Below are positions 49,752 to 61,436 of a stretch of 64,000 nt of DNA, one piece after another. Made by a program: the position numbers and the translations under genes. Position 1 is the stretch's first letter; every line of letters begins with the position of its first letter. This DNA is from Zea mays (lineage: Eukaryota > Streptophyta > Magnoliopsida > Poales > Poaceae). The notes beneath the pieces were generated by a model. The model did not search any database. It saw nothing but the letters and a program-made list of their open reading frames with translations, and was not told the origin of the DNA. Location of the stretch: positions 181,225,625 through 181,289,624 of the forward strand of contig NC_050103.1 of assembly GCF_902167145.1 (NCBI RefSeq). The letters run 5' to 3'.

Positions 49752-52700
49752 TATACATGTCCAAAACGGGCCGGCCCGTGGTGCAGCCCGGCACCCGGCA
49801 CGCCCAAGCACGGGGAAAGCCCGGCCCGGCACGACGGCCGGCGTGCTCGTGCCAGCCCGGCACGGTGCCCGTGCCGTGCTTGGGCTGCCATGTGGGCCCG
49901 TGGTGCAGGCACGAGCCTGGCCCACGTAAGCCGCGGCACGGCGCCGGCCCGTTAAGCCGTATAAGGCGTATTTCAGTCGCGTAAGGAGTACGCCTGCCGC
50001 CTGCGTAACCCTAGCATCCCATTTTCTGTCTCGGCCTCTCCGTCTCCTCTCCAGCTCGTGACCGCGACAGGCGATTCGGCTCCGCCGCTCCGGTGTCCTC
50101 GCCTCCGCCGCTCCGGTGTGTCGACGGAGCGGTGAACTCCGGTGTCCTCGCCTCCTGCTCGCTGCTCCTCTCCTCTCTTGCTCCATCCTCGCTCCTCTCT
50201 CCCTCGACCCTCACTAACCCTAACCCTAGAACTCGATCTTCGCCAAGCTCGCTCCTCTGCCTCTGCCGTCAGCCATCCGGTTCGTGGATCTGGTGCTCCG
50301 GTGTTGCAGGTAAGGTTTTCTTGCTCTTGGTCTCGTCTCTCTCTTAATCCGTTCGTCTTCTTGTGCTTGATCTTGTTGCTTCGATTCGTCTAGGTGTGCA
50401 CCGTGTGTGTGCGCCGCGCGCCGTGAGGAGCCGGAGAAGCCGACCGAGGCGGCGGCCATGTCCACGGCCTCGGCTGACGACGAGCTCAGTCTCGAAGCAG
50501 TGATCGAGGAGCGGAGGCTTGAAGCGCAGAACGAGGCCGACGATGCCCGGTACCTCCTCCTTGGTACCACCTCCGCTGGTGCCACCGATCAGGACGGCGC
50601 CGGTGCACAAACGGGGACGGGCTCCACAAGCCCGACGGCCGACGCGAGCACCTCTGTCCCTGTGGCTGGTAAACGTTCTAGAAGGAGAGGTCCGACCTCT
50701 AAGGTATGGCTGCACTTTGAGGAGGTAACTGCCGTTCAGAATGGTAAGGAGGTAAGAGTATCTGCCATTTGTCTTCACTGCAAGAATAGCATGTCTGCTA
50801 AATCTTCATCTGAAACTGGCCATTTGATCCGACACCTGGATGTTTGCCCTGCTAAGAAAGAAAAAGACAGAACTGGAAAAACACAGTCTTTGCTTAAATA
50901 TAATGCTGATGGATCTGTTAATCACTGGGAGTATTCCCCTTCTGTTGCTAGAACTGAGCTCTGTCGTTTAATAGCTAGGCTAGACCTGCCACTTTGTTTT
51001 GGTGAATCTAGTGCTTTTCAGGAGTATATAACCCATGCCCACAATCCAAGGTTTATTAAATCTTCTAGGCAAACTACTGCTAGAGACTTGATCCGACTGT
51101 TTAATGAGCGTGTTGAACAACTGATTGAAGTACTTAAACATGTTTCATCTGTTGCTTTGACATCTGATATATGGTCTGGTAAAGCTAAAGAGGACTATAT
51201 AAGTGTTGTTGCTCATTTTGTGAACTCTGATTGGTGTTTAGAAAAGAGATTACTTGGTCTTAGACCTATAGAGGTAGCTCATACAGGTCTTAACATTGCT
51301 GAACGTGTTGAAATGGTTGCAAATGACTTTAGCATTACTGATAAGATTTTTGCCATTGTGCTTGATAATGCCTCATCTAACAAAACTGCTATTGATGTTC
51401 TGAAACCTGTCTTTGCTGGTTATATTGGGCATTTGGTACCTTCACCTACTAGGAATGAGAGTGATTTGAGTAAAATATTTTTGCATCAGCGTTGTGCTTG
51501 CCATATTATTAATCTGATTGTTAAAAGTTGTTTGAAACGTTTACAACCATATCTTGAAGACTTTAGGACTGCTATAACCTTTTTAAACTCTTCAAATCAA
51601 AGAATTGCTTCTTATAAACAATATTGCATGAGTGTTGGTGTTAGACCACGTAAATTTGGAGTAGATATGGAAGTTAGATGGAATTCAACATTCCTGATGC
51701 TTAAACATTTAGTTCCTTATCAAAGCACTTTCTCTGTGTGGATTAGAACTAATTCTCCTGCCAAAGATGATGGGTCTTGTTTGTTGAGTGATAATCATTG
51801 GGTTGTTGCAGAAAAATTATTGTCTTTCTTTCAGTTATTCTATGACTCAACTGTTGCACTTTCTGGAATATATTACCCTACATCACCCTTAATGTTGCAT
51901 CATATTTTGAAAATTGCTAGACATCTAAATGCATATGAGAACCATGAGCTTTTAAGAACTGTTGTAGTGCCTATGAAAACAAAATTTCTGAAATATTGGA
52001 GGGACATACCCATTCTTTATGCATTTGCTTTCATTCTTGATCCTAGAGCAAAGATGAGGGGCTTTCATAAAGTTCTTCAAAGATTATCTACTCTTAATGG
52101 CACTGATTATAGTAGATATCCTTCATGTATTAGAACCAAATTAACTAAGATGTACCAAATATATGAGGCCAAATTTGGAGGTATTTGCTTGACTCCTCAA
52201 CCACAGTCAGCTAATGTTTCTAGTAAGGCCACAGAGGCATGGGATGATATATATGGTGATGATGAAAGTTATAGCAATACTGGTACAGCTGGTACAGCTG
52301 GTACATCTACTGGTTTATCTGAGTTAACTTCTTACCTTGACAGTGACACTGAAACTAAATTTGGGCCTGATTTCAACATTCTTATGTGGTGGTAACGCCA
52401 CAATCAAACTTATCCTATTCTTTCTATACTAGCTAAAGATGTGTTGACTGTCCCTGTTTCTACAATATCTTCAGAATCTACTTTCAGTCTAGCTAGCAGG
52501 GTGCTCGAGGAGCGACGACGACGGTTGACGACAGACATGGTGGAGGTGCTCTCCTGTATCAAAGATTGGAAGTTGGCTGACCAGCACAAGCAGCATACTG
52601 TGGAGAAGGAAACCAAAGACCTTGAAGCAACCTTTGAGGATATGTACCTAGATGATGAGCAGCGAGTATCACCAGGGAACAAAAGAAAGGAAGCAGCACC

Positions 52701-53243
52701 ACAGAGTTCAAGAAGGGCTGGAGCTGGACTATGAACTTTTAAGTTCTCTACTTCTCTTATCTGCTGTAAATCTGTAATATGCTCATATGGACTGACTGTG
52801 GACTGAACACTGAACTATGAACTTATAAATACTTTAAGGAGCTGGCTGTACTCTTTTCCTTCCTAGGGTTTTCTCACGAAGTGTGAGTTTTTACCTAGGA
52901 AGGTTTTTAATGAGGCAGCATTGCACTAAAGCTCCAAACCATTTAAAGACTATTTTGTAGCCTATTTGACTTGTAATCTTGTATTCTGTTAACTCTGAAT
53001 TTTGTCATGTGGATTATGTAACTGGGCCCGAGCCCGGCACAGCACCAACGGGCTGCCCGTGCCCCCGGCCCGGCCCGGCCCGATTAACAGTTGGCGTGTC
53101 GTGCCTGGGCAGGGATTTGGGCCCACGTGCCAGCCCGGCCCGGCCCGTGACACTGGCGTGCCGTGCCTGAGCACGCCAAAGTCGTGCCGGGTCCAGCCGT
53201 GCCCGTGCCGGGCTGGCCCGGCACGCCCATTTGGACATATATA
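49752..53243 (+). mobile_element. hAT transposon (3.49 kb), near-complete, transposase with one stop
   Basis: The left end TATACATGTCCAAAACGGG and right end (reverse complement) TATATATGTCCAAATGGGC are inverted repeats. The 8-bp duplication CGTACGTT flanks them (49744-49751 and 53244-53251). Both subterminal zones are dense in GCCCGGCAC/GTGCCGGGC words, likely transposase-binding sites. The interior encodes an Ac-like transposase. Confidence 0.9.
50458..52734 (+). pseudogene. hAT (Ac-type) transposase with a single in-frame stop
   Basis: Nuclear transposase. From the ATG at 50458, a BED-type zinc finger lies at about 81-130 (KVWLHFEEV, ICLHC, HLIRHLDVC). The catalytic core has SVALTSDIWSG (Asp about 237), FAIVLDNASSNK (Asp about 303) and RCACHIINLIVKSCL, with MEVRWNSTFLMLKHLVPY further on. 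A DUF4413-like segment precedes the stop. TAA at 52393-52395 directly follows the conserved ...DFNILMWW. The same frame then continues for 113 codons to 52734 and contains the hAT dimerisation region (VPVSTISSESTFSLASRVLE). No frameshift is seen, so a single nonsense change separates catalytic and dimerisation parts. A 5'UTR intron is likely (donor GCAG/GTAAGG at about 50310, acceptor CGTCTAG at about 50393). The frame is open upstream of the ATG, but only by a short basic stretch. Confidence 0.92.
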
Positions 53244-53251
53244 CGTACGTT

Positions 53252-53978
53252 GATGTGGTCCTCATCAGCTAAAAATGGGAGGCCGGGCCTTTGAGTGAAA
53301 GAGATGCCTGAATCGAACAACGGTGGTGCATGTACAGTGGATCCAATCCAATCCAATGGGCATGCATGCATATGCTAATAAGCTAGTATACAAAATAAAC
53401 CTAATTAATATCTTCCTCGCTGTAAATCTGCATGCATGCTGCTGTAGTGATGTGGCCCCACCACTGCAAGAGTCTGCGCTAGCTGAACCTGAACCGAGAC
53501 GGGGAGAGAGAATGGGAGAAACCACCTTCTGAAAGTCGGCTGTGGACGATGCAATGCACGCAACGGTGTGAGTAATTTGGTAACAGTAGCTTAGCCATTA
53601 CAGCATCGAGTTGATCGATGAGTAAGGTAAAGCTAGCTAGCTAGCTAGGTGGGGGTGGGGCACTGTGAGCGCATGTGGGCTCTCACTACTATACCAGCAG
53701 GAGACAAGTGGAGGCCAGAGTATTAAAAAAAAAGAACCCCCCGGGATCGCCGATCGCGCTCACGTGGGGTGGGGGTGGCATGGCAATAGAGAAACCCGAG
53801 ATATATAGAGGGGAGAGAGAGAGAGAGAGAGAGGGTCCGAGCGTCCTCCTCGTGATCCCAGGCAGGCGTGTGGTGATCCAAATGGAACGAAGAATGAACT
53901 AGTACGCTGCTGGTGCGGTATACTATGTGCATCGACCAGTAGTTAATTGTTCGATCGATTTGTTATTATCCACTAACG
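53252..53978. other. Intergenic sequence with microsatellites
   Basis: No gene seen. A (GCTA)n run lies at about 53632-53648, a (GA)n run at about 53811-53833, and ATGCATGC-type words near 53360-53440. ORFs here are short and compositional. Confidence 0.5.
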
Positions 53979-54251
53979 GCATCTCCAAGAGACTCCTCAT
54001 TTTTAGCTCTATATTTGACTATCTATTTAACTTTTTATAAAGATTACACTTTATATGTAGCATCTCACTACAACAGACTATCTATCTAGTTTTGCTAGTC
54101 AGGTGGTTAGCCAAATTTGGCTAGTGAGAGAGTTAATTTGAATAGTCGGATAAATTGACGAGTCAGATAGCTAATATGTTGGAGAGTTATTTTGCTATTG
54201 AGTAGACAAAATTTGGCTTGACGAGTTATTTAGCTAGTCTTTTGGAGATGC
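53979..54251. mobile_element. MITE with GCATCTCCAA terminal repeats (273 bp)
   Basis: The left end GCATCTCCAAGAGACT and right end AGTCTTTTGGAGATGC are inverted repeats. The interior is AT-rich and non-coding. The GCATCTCCAA end is common in grass small transposons. A target duplication is not clear. Confidence 0.65.
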
Positions 54252-54316
54252 TCCATCTGCATCCCATGCACCATGCATGTTACGTCCTTCCGGGTACACA
54301 AAAAGCTAGTTGCTAG

Positions 54317-55217
54317 CAAGGTTTACAAAACCGGCGGTAAACCGGTCGGTTTACCGAAACCGCCGGGGTGCGGTTTCGGTAACCACCGTTTTTTTTAAAA
54401 TTCGTTTCAAATTCAAAAAATTTGAAAAAAAAATCATAAAAACCAAAAACCGCGGTAAACCGTTATTTTAGACCGGTAAACCGCCATTTTTTTTGCCGGG
54501 AAACCGAATTTAATGCCACAATTAAGTATTTAGTGATCAATTTAGGTATATATTAGTCTTATTTAATGTTACATGCTATATGTGAAGATGTTATATGCTA
54601 TATATGAAGATGAAACCCGTAGCTCAAGTCAAGTTTAGATATTTAGTGGTCAATTTAAAAAAATTAAAAAAAAATTAAAACCGAAAACCGCCATTTTTCT
54701 GTATCACTATGACTCGAGCTAAGTACTATCACTATGACTCGAGCTGAACATGTGAGTATTGTGAAATAAGTCGACCTATGTGTCGTTGCCTCGTTGGAGA
54801 GTTATAAAAGAACTTGTATTTGAGTATTGCGAAGTTCGCTGGTTGTTTGTTGCATGAGAACTGTAGTTTGTGGTTGCATATGTATATTGTATGTTATTTT
54901 GGTGAACACATGTCGTGTAGATCAATTAATATTTACTGTGCAATGTGAATTGAGCAAACTACAAATAAATATTGTTAAAAAATTTCATTTTTTCTGTAAA
55001 AAACAACAAAATCTGTTTTGTTTCGCGGTTAACCGACGGTTTTAGAGCGGTTTCTCGCCGGTTTTCCACTGGTTTTCCACCGGTAAACCGGTTCGAATTC
55101 AAATTGATTTGAATTTGTCAAACCGATCGATTTTTACCGGTTTCCACCGGTTTACCGACGGTAAACCGTTACCTATGGATAGCGGTTTTTGTAGACTAAA
55201 CGGTTTTATAAACCGTG
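54317..55217. mobile_element. Non-autonomous hAT element (901 bp) rich in AAACCGGTAAACCG repeats
   Basis: The left end CAAGGTTTACAAAACCG and right end CGGTTTTATAAACCGTG are inverted repeats with two mismatches. The 8-bp duplication GTTGCTAG flanks them (54309-54316 and 55218-55225). Both ends are packed with GGTAAACCG/CGGTTTACC words in both orientations. No transposase. The ends resemble those of the hAT at 3753 (CA..GTTTA..AAA). Confidence 0.88.
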
Positions 55218-55382
55218 GTTGCTAGTAGTACACAGCAAATCCTAGCTAACACGCACACGCACGCACGCACCACCAACCATCAATCATGCATCGACCTGCT
55301 GGGGCAAGCTAGGCTGCACACGCACGTACTGCTGGTTGCTGGTCAATGCCACGATTGAACTGCTAGCTGCTGTCCATTATAC

Positions 55383-55699
55383 TATGTTTCTGTTTGTTTC
55401 GGCTTTTCGCAGCTTCTGACCACCAAAAGCTGCTACAGACTGTCAAACACTCAACTTTTCAGCCAACTTCTATAAAATTCGTTTCGGTAAAAATCATTCA
55501 AAATCAACATAAACATATAATCGGTTGAGTCGTCGCAATAGTAGTAATCCGTCACTTTATAGATCCTGAGCCTAATGAACAACTTTATCTTCCTCCGCAC
55601 GTAATCCTAATGATAATCGGATTTTCTACAAAACCAGATTCTCCCCACAGCTAAATTCTCGAAAAAGCTGACCAGAAAAAAGCTGAACCAAACAGGTCC
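55383..55699. mobile_element. Probable MITE with CTGTTTGGTTCAGCTTTT-type ends
   Basis: The left edge CTGTTTGTTTCGGCTTTT and right edge AAAAAGCTGAACCAAACAG are inverted. TATAC occurs on both flanks (55378-55382 and 55700-55704). The interior AGCTTCTGACCACCAAAAGCTGC is typical of abundant grass MITEs. The family is not fixed. Confidence 0.55.
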
Positions 55700-55704
55700 T
55701 ATAC

Positions 55705-56933
55705 ATGTGGTGCCCCCTTTAGGCTTTAGCTAGCCGTCCGATCGATCGATCTCGGCGGATTTGGATGCAGATGCTACGCGCTCGCGAGCCTGGATTAATT
55801 TGTTGCGAGTTAATTAATTAAGCCGGGCGGCCGCTCACAGTCACATGCGTACGGTCGTAGCGGCCTTTTTTCTCTGTCGCCGGACGGTGGAGATTGGCGG
55901 GGTCACGTCCCCGCGGCACGTGCAGCCACGTGCGCAGGCGTGAGCACGCCCACCACCCGCGGCGGGCGGCTTTCTTTTTGCCCCGCCACGCCAGGCAAAG
56001 ATCCCCACGAGCTGCCTTATCCTTGAATGAGTGAGTGGTACGTGCGTGGATGCCGAACCTGACCTGGCCTGGCCGGGAGATATTTTTCTCCGTCGTCTTG
56101 CTCCCTCGATCTACGTCTATTTACTAGTGGTACGTACACTCCTGGTAGTAAAACTACGCTACCACCACTACTACTGTATACTCTGTTCATATGAAAAATC
56201 CAAACCTCAAATATATATGAGAAAAAAGCCTGCCGAGCCAACAACTGCCAACCAAGCTCGAATCCTCCAGCACAGCCAAGTATTCAACTTTCAGTGTCAT
56301 TGCGCTTGTGGTGTTGGTACTAGGAGTTCTCTAGTGTTCTTTCAAGACTAGCATTGTCAGCATCATACGGAGTAGATAGTTAGTAAGGCTAAAAATCGAA
56401 GCAAGCACACGTGCTTTCGTTTTGCTTCTCGACTGAGTAGTAGTACTTGCGCTGAAAATCATCCCGTGATTTCGCTTTGCTGGGGCAAAGAACGCCGACG
56501 TGGAGACGAGCCTCCACCCCAACAGTTAGTTCCCCTTCTTCTATGATCAGTTCTGCAAGCTTTGCCGCTGTGACTGAAGCTCCATCAAGACCCCGGTTAT
56601 TGATAAACCAGCATAGTGACTCAAAGGGAGACGAGCATAGTCTTCTCAAGACTGCCGGGGTGGACGTGGACCTCCGAGCATTCTGCCATTCATCCCGTGC
56701 TGTTGGGGTCAGCGGTCAGCCGTTTGTCAGTGACTCAAATCTACAAATCAACAGCAGGTTATTGCAAAATCAACAGGATGCCCCTGGATTATTAGAGCTA
56801 GAACAACGGCTGATAATAGTGTCAGGGTACACATTTTGATAATTATCCCTTTAATTTTGTTCATACAAAGTTATTTTGCACTAACAGAGTTTTTTAAATC
56901 TTTTTCCAGGTGCAGATAAACTGAGGCAAATAT
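55705..56933. other. Intergenic region, partly GC-rich, no assigned gene
   Basis: 55850-56000 is GC-rich with two CACGTG cores (about 55917 and 55929) and GCAGGCG/GCGGGCGG words, which would suit a promoter fragment, but no gene start follows. 56389-56839 has overlapping ORFs on both strands (minus-strand one with FESLCWFINNRG) that I cannot assign. It might be the left part of the MULE whose transposase follows. Confidence 0.35.
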
Positions 56934-58982
56934 AGTTGTGCATCTACAAGTAGAGTACAAGGCACAATGGCCTCCCAAGCCTGGGTTGCAGAAAGAGCTA
57001 TACCATTGTTGAAGAAGAAGCCAAACATGGGAGCCATTGAACTTCAGTCAGCTTTGGAGGAAAAGTATGGTTTGAAAATCAACTACTAGACAGTATGGTA
57101 TGGGAGACAAAGGGCAGCAAACAAATTATTTGGTAGTTGGAATGATTCTTTTGATTGGTTGTATAGGTTCAAAGCAGAGGTAGAGCTAAGGTCACCCGGG
57201 TGTATAGTAGAGATTGATACAGTCATAGTAGATAATAAGTTACATTCCAGCAGGTTTTTCTGTGCATTCCAAGGTAGCATTGAAGGATTTTTAAATGGTT
57301 GTAGGCCTTACATTAGTGTAGAGTCCACAGCTCTGAATGGCCTTTGGAATGGTCACATGCCAGCTGCCTTAGGCTTAGATGGACACAATTGGATGTTTCC
57401 ATTGGCCTTTGGGTTCTTGACTCTGAGACTAGGGACAATTGGGTTTGGTTTATGGACCAGCTTGGAAAGGCCATAGGATTTGTGCCACATTTGGCAGTAT
57501 GCACAGATGCCTGTAAGGGTCTAGAAGCAGCAGTCCAGCAGGTATTTCCTTGGGCTGAACAAAGAGAATGTTCCAGGCACTTGATAGAGAATATGAAGAA
57601 AGGGTTTACTGGAGATGTATATGGAGCTAACATGTGGCCAGCAGATAGAGCATACTCAGATAGGATGTACAAGTATTTCATGGACAAAGTGATTGCAGCC
57701 AGCCCTAGTGTACAAACTTGGTTAGATGAACACTACAGTCTCTTCTGGGCAAGGTCCAAGTTCAATACATAGGTGAAGTGTGAGTACATCAACAATAATC
57801 TAGCTGAGTGTTGGAATGCATGGATTAAACAGCTGAAGGATCTACCATTGCATTGCATGGTTGATGCCATTAGAGAGAAGGGGGTGTGTTATTTGAGAAG
57901 AGGAGGAGCATAGCAAGGGCACTAGATGGGGTGATCTTGCCAGCTGTTGTGCAACAGTTGAATGCTGCCTCCAAAGGACTGAACCATTTGAAAGTGACAA
58001 AGGGTATACCTGACCAGACTGAGGTGACAGTGATGTATAGGGATCAAGAAGTGAGGAGGCATGTTGTATACTTAGAGAAAAAGGAATGCACATGTAGGTA
58101 GTGGCAGGTGACAAGGAAGCCATGCCCACATGCTTTCGTTGTAATCACTACTTGCAGACAACCTCAGCTAGAACCCTACGTGGACATGGCTTTCTTTGTT
58201 TCAATGCTAAGGGCAGCATATGACAAGGGATGGCCTAACATTACTGACATGTCACAATGGCCTAAGGTGGATAAAGATTTCAAATTGCAGCCACCAATAT
58301 TCAAGAGGAGAGGTGTGGGAAGGCAGAAGAAAAACAGATTCTTATCTCCTCTAGAGAGGACAAGTAAGGCTAGAAGACAAGTTAAGTGCGCCAACTGTGG
58401 TGAAAATGACCATAGGAAGGGAAGTTGGAAATGCCTCTAACTGGAACGAAAAAGAGGTTAAGTTATGAATGTTTCATCCTTTGTACTTATGTTAGAAATG
58501 CCTACTAACTATTCATCCTTTGTAGGAAGAGAACCAGAAAGACCAAGACAACTGGAGAGAGGAAGAAAGCTAAGGGGGCTGAACCAGAAGCTGCTCAAGT
58601 GCAGCAGCTGACCCAAAAGCTGCAACAGGTGCACAAGCTCACCCACAAGCTGCAACAGGTGCACTAGCTCACCCACAAGCTGCAACAGGTGCACAAGCTG
58701 AACCACTAGCTGAACCATCTCCAAGAACAAGGGCACAAGCTGCAAGAGAAAAGGCTAGGAGGGCACTAGAGGCTGAGCAAGCAGCCAAGGAAGCAGAATT
58801 ATAGGTATCCACAAGAAGGGTACTAACATTGGAACCACCACGAGTTGAAGTGAACATGTCAGTGCAAGAAGACGGTCCCAGTTCAATGGTTGATGCTCCC
58901 CCTAAGAAGGAAATAGCTTGCAACAAGAAAGAAGATCAAGTTCAATGCTTGAAGCCGAGGAGCATGTCCCTTCGAGTGCTAT
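56934..58982 (+). pseudogene. MuDR-like (MULE) transposase remnant
   Basis: Decayed mudrA-type transposase. Recognisable parts in order are GKYSCASTSRVQ and ASQAWVAERAIPLL (about 56935-57020, MuDR N-terminal zinc/HTH region), a TAG stop at about 57087, and FDWLYRFKAEVELRSPG. The MULE DDE core follows with ALNGLWNGHM, ALGLDGHNWMFPLAFG, a frameshift, then HLAVCTDACKGLEAAVQQVF and CSRHLIENMKKGF. A TAG at 57770 follows, then a SWIM zinc finger (KKECTC, stop, then KPCPHAF near 58085-58135). A zinc knuckle CANCGENDHRKGSWKC lies near 58388, and the Ala/Gln-rich tail has three tandem 33-bp repeats (58600-58700). The acidic residue usually Asp before ALNG reads Glu. At least one frameshift and several stops make it inactive. 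Terminal repeats were not found. Confidence 0.85.
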
Positions 58983-59293
58983 GACATGTCTCTTTTGTAA
59001 TCTAAGGGCTAAGAATAGTCTAAGCTGAGCCCTGAAAAGGTGGTTGCATATCTCTTTTGTAATCTGAGGGCTAAGAACAGTTTAAGCTGAGCCATGAATG
59101 TAATGATGTCTCTTTTGAATGTTGTAATGATGTCTCTTTTGAATGCTATGAACAAGGTCATGTTGGGATGTAATGAATGCTGATGGTTTCAACAATGCTA
59201 TGGTGTGACTGTTTTCTGTTTTCAATGATCTGTGAACTGTATTGACAAAGTTCAACATTCCCTTCCAACTTCTTCAATTGTTCATATACATCA
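58983..59293. other. Spacer between convergent MULE genes
   Basis: Repeated GTCTCTTTTGTAATCT and GCTAAGAATAGT words (58985-59140) suggest a local duplication in the 3'UTR. No ORF. Confidence 0.5.
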
Positions 59294-59794
59294 TTACAGA
59301 CAGATCATTAAAACATGTACATCACCACTACTACCACAGGTACTACAACCATTACAAACAGAAGTTGCAATGTCTTCACTATTTCCTACTTCAGAAACCT
59401 TCTTGGAATCCACCTCTCCATCATCTTCCTCCCAATCATCGAATAACAAGGCAATCAACCTCTCCTTCACCAATTTCTCAAAATACTCCCTCTGCCATCT
59501 GTAGTATGGGCACCTTCCTGGCATCTACACATACAAAAGCAAATCAAATAATCCAAAATCAGATTTCGAAAAACACAAAGTAATGGCAATCAAAGCGTCA
59601 ACACTCCTAGGGCACTTGATAAACACTTGGCCTAGGTTCTCATTCTCCCTCTTCACCCTCAGTTCAATCACTCGGGCCATCTTGCACTTGGGGCACCAAA
59701 TCAGGGACAAACCGGTCTCCAAACCAATCCGGTCGCCAGTTCAAGCTACCCCTGAAGACCAGCTCCGCCCTCCTCTACCCGAGCGTTGCACCAT
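59294..59794 (-). pseudogene. GRF-type zinc-finger protein gene, convergent with the MULE transposase
   Basis: On the minus strand the ATG at 59794 opens MVQRSGRGGRSW, hits a TGA at about 59743-59741, and continues in the same frame with GLETGLSLIWCPKCKMARV and a KRENENLGQVFIKCPR stretch. This is the CxxC...KCP pattern of plant GRF-type zinc fingers (zf-GRF). A second exon follows an acceptor-like TATGTGTAG at about 59525, with GRCPYYRWQREYFEKLVKE and an acidic tail to a stop at about 59294. The two parts fit a small GRF protein of about 140 residues. Its position, tail to tail with a mudrA-type gene, parallels mudrB in maize MuDR, although the protein is unrelated as far as I can see. Whether it belongs to the MULE is inference. 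Confidence 0.6.
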
Positions 59795-60140
59795 GCTGGG
59801 CACGCTGGTGGCCGGAACAGGAGAGTGCGACAGGAGAGGGGAGAGGAGAGAGAGAGAGAGAGAGAGGAGAAGAACTAAGAGCTACAGTGGATCGGGTCAA
59901 CGACGGCGGCAAAGAAGGCAAAGGAAAGCGAGCGAGGGCAAAACAGGGATTTCCCTGGCTGATCCACGCTGGTATCGAGCGGCATAGCGTCACTTCACAG
60001 CCACGTTGTACAAAATGGCAAAAATACAACATCTTTCGCGCGGACACCCCTCCCATTGCATTGCATGGAGATGGAGCGCCTCCACGGCCGCGGGAGACTA
60101 CCTTCAGCCGTTCGTCCTAAATTTCCACCCTTATATCTTA
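59795..60140. other. Flank of GRF gene
   Basis: A GA-rich run (59840-59870) and a mixed-composition leader on the minus strand. No terminal inverted repeat matching the left side could be found. Helitron-like sequence starts at 60141. Confidence 0.45.
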
Positions 60141-61395
60141 CTAGGTGTGTGCCCGTGCGTTGCAACGGAAGTACGCTGGGATGAGCATCGACACATATCT
60201 AATTAGATCTTATATTTCTTTGGGGTCTGGAGAAAGTTTGCTCGAAAGCCAAACATGTTAGGATTATGAGCATGTGTTACTCTTGTGCCCCATTAGCACA
60301 CTGTTCCACGCTTGTAGGAGTCTTGTTAATTTGCATGCCTCGTGCATAGTCTCTCACCATCTATTCACTATAATATACAGAATCCGTGTGACAAACATTA
60401 TCAATATCGCACAAACTATTTTAAAGAGTCAATATAGAATTTTTAATAATAGGCAAATATGTCGACAACCGTACATTAATCTAATCCATTTTAGCGATAT
60501 TGATAAGTCTTTGTTGTATGTTTGCAGGGATGGCATAGCGGCATGAATTGTCCTCGCAACTTAACAGATCAATTACAAAGTTATTTCGAAGAATCTTTGC
60601 ATCCTACACACAAAGACATAAGAGAACAAAACGTCAAATTTATATTATGTAACTGAAATGTATGTTTGAACATGAAACAAATGTACTCCACTCACCCTAT
60701 CAAATTCCATTCGTCTATCATTCCCCCATATGACCATAGCTTGTAGAACGAAGTAGCTATTATTAACCCTATAGAATAATGTTTGACCAACTATATTATA
60801 TACAATGGTTATCATAGAAAAAAATTAAATTGTTGAGAACGTGGTATTGAGAAAATACCCTTTTAAGTCAATTGGAACACCAGACCGAATTGTATGTTCT
60901 CACTTAAAAATATCCCTCGTTCTCATCATTATCCTCTCCGAATATGACACCCTCATCGTCGTCATCAACTGGTTCGTGAAAATACAATCCAAGTAAAAGA
61001 CATGGCATTCAGGGTTGAGAAAATATATAACCACAATAAAGATTTTTAACAATTACCATTGGAAATGAACCTTGGGATCGACTGGCTTTGCTCCAACCCA
61101 TTTCCTTGTTCGACCATGTTTGCACTCACACTTGTTGCCACGATCGCACTTTGGCGTGTATTCCTATATTGTACTGATGGAAACAAACGTTTAGTCGGAC
61201 TACATTTTATCGTTGTTGTGCAAGATTTTCCTTTGCTCTGAATAATTTATTTGTTCTTGTTTTCCTTGTATAGCCAAGTTGTTAGATTTGATGGACATGT
61301 TTTTTATTAGTTGAATAGACGTAGGTTGTTTTCATGAACTTGCAATTTCCTGAGTTGTGCGTGAAAACTATTGATTGATTTGCTTCCTTCAATAG

Positions 61396-61436
61396 AATCA
61401 TATGGAGAGGTTTACCGTGCCGACTGGAATGGAACG
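61396..61436 (+). pseudogene. Single exon of a Raf-like (CTR1/EDR1 type) protein kinase
   Basis: Between an acceptor-like CTTCAATAG and a donor-like ACG/GTAGGTAG, one frame reads SYGEVYRADWNGT. This is the glycine-rich loop region of plant Raf-like MAPKKKs (GSYGEVY.ADWNGTEVA). The surrounding sequence looks intronic. No second kinase exon is recognisable, so it is a captured fragment. Confidence 0.6.

Noticed and set aside
52441..52734. Separate small gene downstream of the hAT transposase
   Set aside because: It is the same frame as the transposase after one stop and encodes the hAT dimerisation region.
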